From Anaerolineae bacterium (lineage in GTDB: Bacteria > Chloroflexota > Anaerolineae > B4-G1 > SLSP01): a DNA stretch of 41,292 nucleotides. The position numbers were made by a program, and so were the translations under genes. The stretch covers positions 1 through 41,292 of the forward strand of contig JALXBP010000120.1 in assembly GCA_026991395.1 (NCBI GenBank), given 5' to 3'. Shown one piece after another: positions 39,056 to 41,292 of the stretch (within the stretch, counting starts at the first letter, position 1; every line of letters starts with the position of its first letter). Under the pieces are notes generated by a model. That model made no database searches. It saw only the letters and a program-made list of their open reading frames with translations, and was not told where the DNA came from.

Positions 39056-39080
39056 AGCGCTCGTGCAGAGATTCCCGCGG

Positions 39081-39272
39081 CTGACCATCCTCCAGAACCC
39101 CGACCTCCAGCCGATCACCGTCGCGTTGCGCAACCTCTCCGGCAGTCAGATCAAGGAGTGGAATATGGTGATGGCCGGAGCGCTGATTGCCGCGATGCCC
39201 ACGCTGCTCATCTACATCCTCCCGGGATGTTACTTCATCCGCGGTCTCCTCGCCGGTTCGGTGAAGGGATGA
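39081..39272 (+). pseudogene. Orphan 3' end of a sugar ABC transporter permease gene (MalG-like)
   Basis: An open frame of 63 codons ending TGA at 39270-39272. It matches the C-terminal part of MalG/CUT1-type permeases: a [15 protein letters not shown] segment, [23 protein letters not shown], and the family's ending [13 protein letters not shown]. The rest of the permease (EAA loop, earlier helices) is absent; upstream lies the end of the dynamin gene in another frame. No start codon with a ribosome site serves it. It is a remnant left by a deletion or rearrangement and is now the spacer before gltX. Confidence 0.75.
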
Positions 39273-39279
39273 GCAAAAC

Positions 39280-39307
39280 TTCCCTAAACGTCGCTTTGGG
39301 GTACACT
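39280..39307 (+). promoter_or_regulatory. Possible promoter of gltX
   Basis: TTCCCT (39280-39285), 16 bases, TACACT (39302-39307), 32 bases before the gltX start. The -35 is weak. Confidence 0.35.
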
Positions 39308-39339
39308 CTTCCCCATCAACCGCAATGAAGGAGGAGAGG

Positions 39340-40824
39340 ATGACCGTTCGCGTACGCTTTGCACCCAGTCCAACGGGGCATCCCCATATCGGCAACATCC
39401 GCACGGTGGTCTTCAACTGGCTCTTCGCGCGGCAGAATAACGGCCAATTCGTGCTGCGCATCGAGGATACCGACCGCACGCGCTACGTCCCTGAGGCCCT
39501 GCGGGCAATCACCGAGAGCCTGCGCTGGCTGGGCATGGACTGGGACGAGGGGCCGGACGTGGGCGGCCCTTACGGGCCTTACGTCCAGTCGGAGCGGCTG
39601 GCGCTCTACCGTCAGAAGGCGGAGGAGCTTATCGAGAAGGGATGGGCCTACCGCTGCAACTGCTCGCCGGAGCGGCTGGAGCGCGTCCGCGCGGCACAGC
39701 GGGCGCAGGGGAAGCCGCCGATGTACGACGGCCACTGTCGCAACAAGCCGCCGGGAGCCGTCTCCCCCGACGAGCCGCACGTCATTCGCCTGAAGGTGCC
39801 CCGCGAGGGCAAGACCGTCGTCCACGATCTGCTCAAGGGCGAGATCGCCTTCGAGAACCGCCTCATCGATGACCAAATCCTCCTCAAATCCGACGGCTAC
39901 CCGACCTACCACCTCGCCGTCGTCGTGGACGACCACCTGATGCACATCTCGCACGTCATCCGCGCCGACGAGTGGCTGCCGAGCACGCCCAAGCACGTTC
40001 TCCTCTACCGCGCCTTCGGATGGGAGCCGCCGGTCTTCGTCCACGTGCCGCTCGTCCTCGGCCCCGACGGGAAGAAACTCTCCAAGCGCCACGGCGCGGT
40101 CTCCGTCGCCGAGTTCAAGCGCCAGGGCTACCTGCCGGAAGCGCTCTTCAACTACCTCGCCCTCCTCGGCTGGGCCCCCGGCGAGGGCGACGAGCAGGAG
40201 ATCTTCACCCGCGAGGAGCTGATCGAGCGCTTCGACCTGCGGCGGGTCAAGCTCTCGCCTGCCGTCTTCTCCTACGAGAAGCTGGACTGGATGAACGGCG
40301 TTTACATCCGCAACCTCTCCGATGAGGCACTGCTGGAGCGGCTCATCCCCTTCTGGCAGGAGGCAGGGCTGATCCCCTCGCCCGTGCCTGCGGAGGAACT
40401 GGAACGGCTGATGATCCTCGTCCCGCTCGTCAAGGAGCGCATCAAGCGGCTGCGCGACGTGGTGCCGTTGACCGACTTCATCTTCACCGAGATCGAGCCG
40501 CCTGCGCCGGAAAAGCTCATCGGCAAGAAGATGACGGCGCGTCAGAGCCTGGAAGCGCTGCGGTCGGCCCACGAACTGCTGAAGAACCTCGTCCCCTTCG
40601 ATGCGGCGACGATGGAGCCGCGCATGCGTCAGCTTGCCAAGGACCTGGGGCTGAAGGCCGGGCAACTCTTCACCATCATCCGCGTTGCGATCAGCAACAA
40701 GAAGGTCGCCCCGCCGCTCTTCGGGACGATGGAGGCGCTGGGACGCCAGAAGACCTTGCAGCGCCTGGCGCAGGCCGAGGAAATCCTGGCGGCTTACATC
40801 ACCGAAACGGAAGCGCACGCCTGA
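39340..40824 (+). CDS. gltX: Glutamyl-tRNA synthetase
   Basis: A 494-residue class I enzyme. The HIGH-type motif is PSPTGHPHIGN (about 9-19), with RIEDTDRTRY and LGMDWDEGP near it. The KMSKS-type motif is KKLSKRHG (about 248-255), and YPTYHLAVVVDDHLM lies between. The C-terminal helical anticodon-binding region runs from about 320 to 494. It charges tRNA-Glu, and perhaps tRNA-Gln if an amidotransferase is present. I take ATG 39340 with GGAGGAG upstream; an in-frame ATG at 39325 would put the ribosome site inside the gene. Cys106 and Cys108 in YRCNCS are the remaining part of the zinc-binding region found in some GluRS. Confidence 0.95.
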   Translation: MTVRVRFAPSPTGHPHIGNIRTVVFNWLFARQNNGQFVLRIEDTDRTRYVPEALRAITESLRWLGMDWDEGPDVGGPYGPYVQSERLALYRQKAEELIEKGWAYRCNCSPERLERVRAAQRAQGKPPMYDGHCRNKPPGAVSPDEPHVIRLKVPREGKTVVHDLLKGEIAFENRLIDDQILLKSDGYPTYHLAVVVDDHLMHISHVIRADEWLPSTPKHVLLYRAFGWEPPVFVHVPLVLGPDGKKLSKRHGAVSVAEFKRQGYLPEALFNYLALLGWAPGEGDEQEIFTREELIERFDLRRVKLSPAVFSYEKLDWMNGVYIRNLSDEALLERLIPFWQEAGLIPSPVPAEELERLMILVPLVKERIKRLRDVVPLTDFIFTEIEPPAPEKLIGKKMTARQSLEALRSAHELLKNLVPFDAATMEPRMRQLAKDLGLKAGQLFTIIRVAISNKKVAPPLFGTMEALGRQKTLQRLAQAEEILAAYITETEAHA

Positions 40825-40839
40825 GGGCCACCGGCGAAG

Positions 40840-40870
40840 AAGCGGCCTCCTCGAGTGGAGGCCGCTTTTG
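40840..40870. terminator. Terminator between gltX and the LysM gene
   Basis: AAGCGGCCTCC (40840-40850) pairs perfectly with GGAGGCCGCTT (40857-40867), loop TCGAGT, followed by TTG on the plus strand and AAGA-side T residues on the minus strand. It can serve both convergent genes. Confidence 0.8.
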
Positions 40871-40872
40871 TC

Positions 40873-41292
40873 TCACCGTGAAGGGGGCTGGAGCCGCAGC
40901 CACTCGCCTGCCTGCAGCCCGTCGGCCAGCACATCGCCGTTCCACGCGGCGAGGAGCGCCGCATCGATCCCCATAGCCTCGGCGATGCTCCCCAGCCGGT
41001 CGTAGGGGGCGACGAAGTAGGCCCGCGGCGCGAAAGCCGAGGGCGGATCGAGCGGCACGAAGATCGGCGTCTCCGCAGGGATCGAGTGCGGATCGACGAT
41101 GCCGTTGACCGCCATCAGCCGATCGACGCCGACCCCGAAGGTGTGCGCCACCCCGTAGAGCGTCTGTCCCGGCAGCAGGCGGAGGTAGAAGCCGGAGACG
41201 GGCATCGAGGCCGGTTCGAGCGCGGGTTCGGGCGTGAGGGGAGGCTGCGGCGTCGCCGTCGGCGCCGGGTGCGGCGTCGGCGAGGGGAGGAT
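40873..41292 (-). CDS. LysM-domain protein, C-terminal part (cut by window edge)
   Basis: The frame is open to the window end (140 codons seen); the ATG at 41205 is internal. The visible part starts with a Pro/Thr/Ala-rich linker of about 30 residues, typical of secreted or anchored proteins. Two LysM-like motifs follow: YLRLLPGQTLYGVAHTFGVGVDRLMAVNG up to IFVP, and YFVAPYDRLGSIAEAMGIDAALLAAWNG up to LRL, in consecutive segments. LysM binds N-acetylglucosamine polymers such as peptidoglycan. A signal peptide or enzymatic domain would lie beyond the edge. Confidence 0.8.
   Translation of the reverse strand: MLPSPTPHPAPTATPQPPLTPEPALEPASMPVSGFYLRLLPGQTLYGVAHTFGVGVDRLMAVNGIVDPHSIPAETPIFVPLDPPSAFAPRAYFVAPYDRLGSIAEAMGIDAALLAAWNGDVLADGLQAGEWLRLQPPSR

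Overview
The window is a GC-rich (roughly 60-65 % by eye) bacterial chromosome segment with dense, mostly operonic genes, ATGA or TGATG overlaps, strong AGGAGG-type ribosome binding sites and TATAAT/TACAAT promoters. Gene content (sat-cysC fusion, alpha-beta fused glycyl-tRNA synthetase, split gcvP, RtcB with archease, GAF-rich histidine kinase, KimA-type transporter, NACHT protein, MinD/ferredoxin ATPases with NifX-like proteins) suggests a member of the Chloroflexota, perhaps thermophilic or from an anaerobic lineage. That placement is inference; there is no rRNA in the window. No tRNA, CRISPR array, insertion sequence or phage gene was seen, and no stretch over 300 bases lacks a gene.

Layout. 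(1) 1-7690, minus strand: one long operon reading leftwards from a promoter near 7685: a 35-aa membrane peptide, a two-helix membrane protein, recO, fused glyQS, two tandem HAD phosphatase-like genes, a PAPS synthase fusion (sat-cysC) and the start of a sulfotransferase that would use the PAPS. (2) 7767-12969, plus: a secreted lipoprotein with two PPC-like domains, then yajC, a SpoIIE-type phosphatase, a small P-loop protein, mobB, archease and rtcB, mostly overlapping end to start. (3) 13015-15067: rmd and gmd, the two-step route from GDP-mannose to GDP-rhamnose, closed by a terminator. (4) 15077-15988, minus: a divergent AlkA-like DNA glycosylase. (5) 16096-19637: a three-GAF histidine kinase and a receiver-CpaE/TadZ-like protein without the Walker A lysines. 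(6) 19639-23074: gcvH, gcvPA and gcvPB of the glycine cleavage system; gcvT is not here. (7) 23102-28267: a potassium-type transport cluster of a KimA-like permease, two RCK (TrkA-like) proteins and, converging on them, an SLC13 permease with internal RCK-C domains.

(8) 28371-30566, minus: a NACHT STAND NTPase with a low-complexity helical Ala/Leu/His/Asp region, probably a defence gene. (9) 30661-35595, plus: the most unusual region. A PadR regulator with a clear operator leads an operon of a Gly/Arg/Tyr-rich DUF5320-like protein, a PH-like membrane protein, two NifX/NifB-like cofactor-binding proteins, an Arg-tailed hypothetical protein, two MinD-type ATPases each with two four-Cys ferredoxin-type sites, and a MIP18-family Fe-S protein. 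Three of these proteins end in a similar coiled coil, which suggests that they assemble together. The set resembles the Desulfovibrio orange-protein (ORP) gene clusters and lacks nitrogenase genes. (10) 35610-37050, minus: a LysN-like aminotransferase preceded by a leaderless 50-codon membrane-peptide ORF that contains an intrinsic-terminator hairpin and overlaps the aminotransferase start by ATGA. (11) 37022-39055, plus: a small membrane protein and a dynamin-like GTPase, followed by the orphan 3' end of a sugar ABC permease gene (39081-39272). (12) 39340-41292: gltX, a terminator, and a converging, truncated LysM protein.
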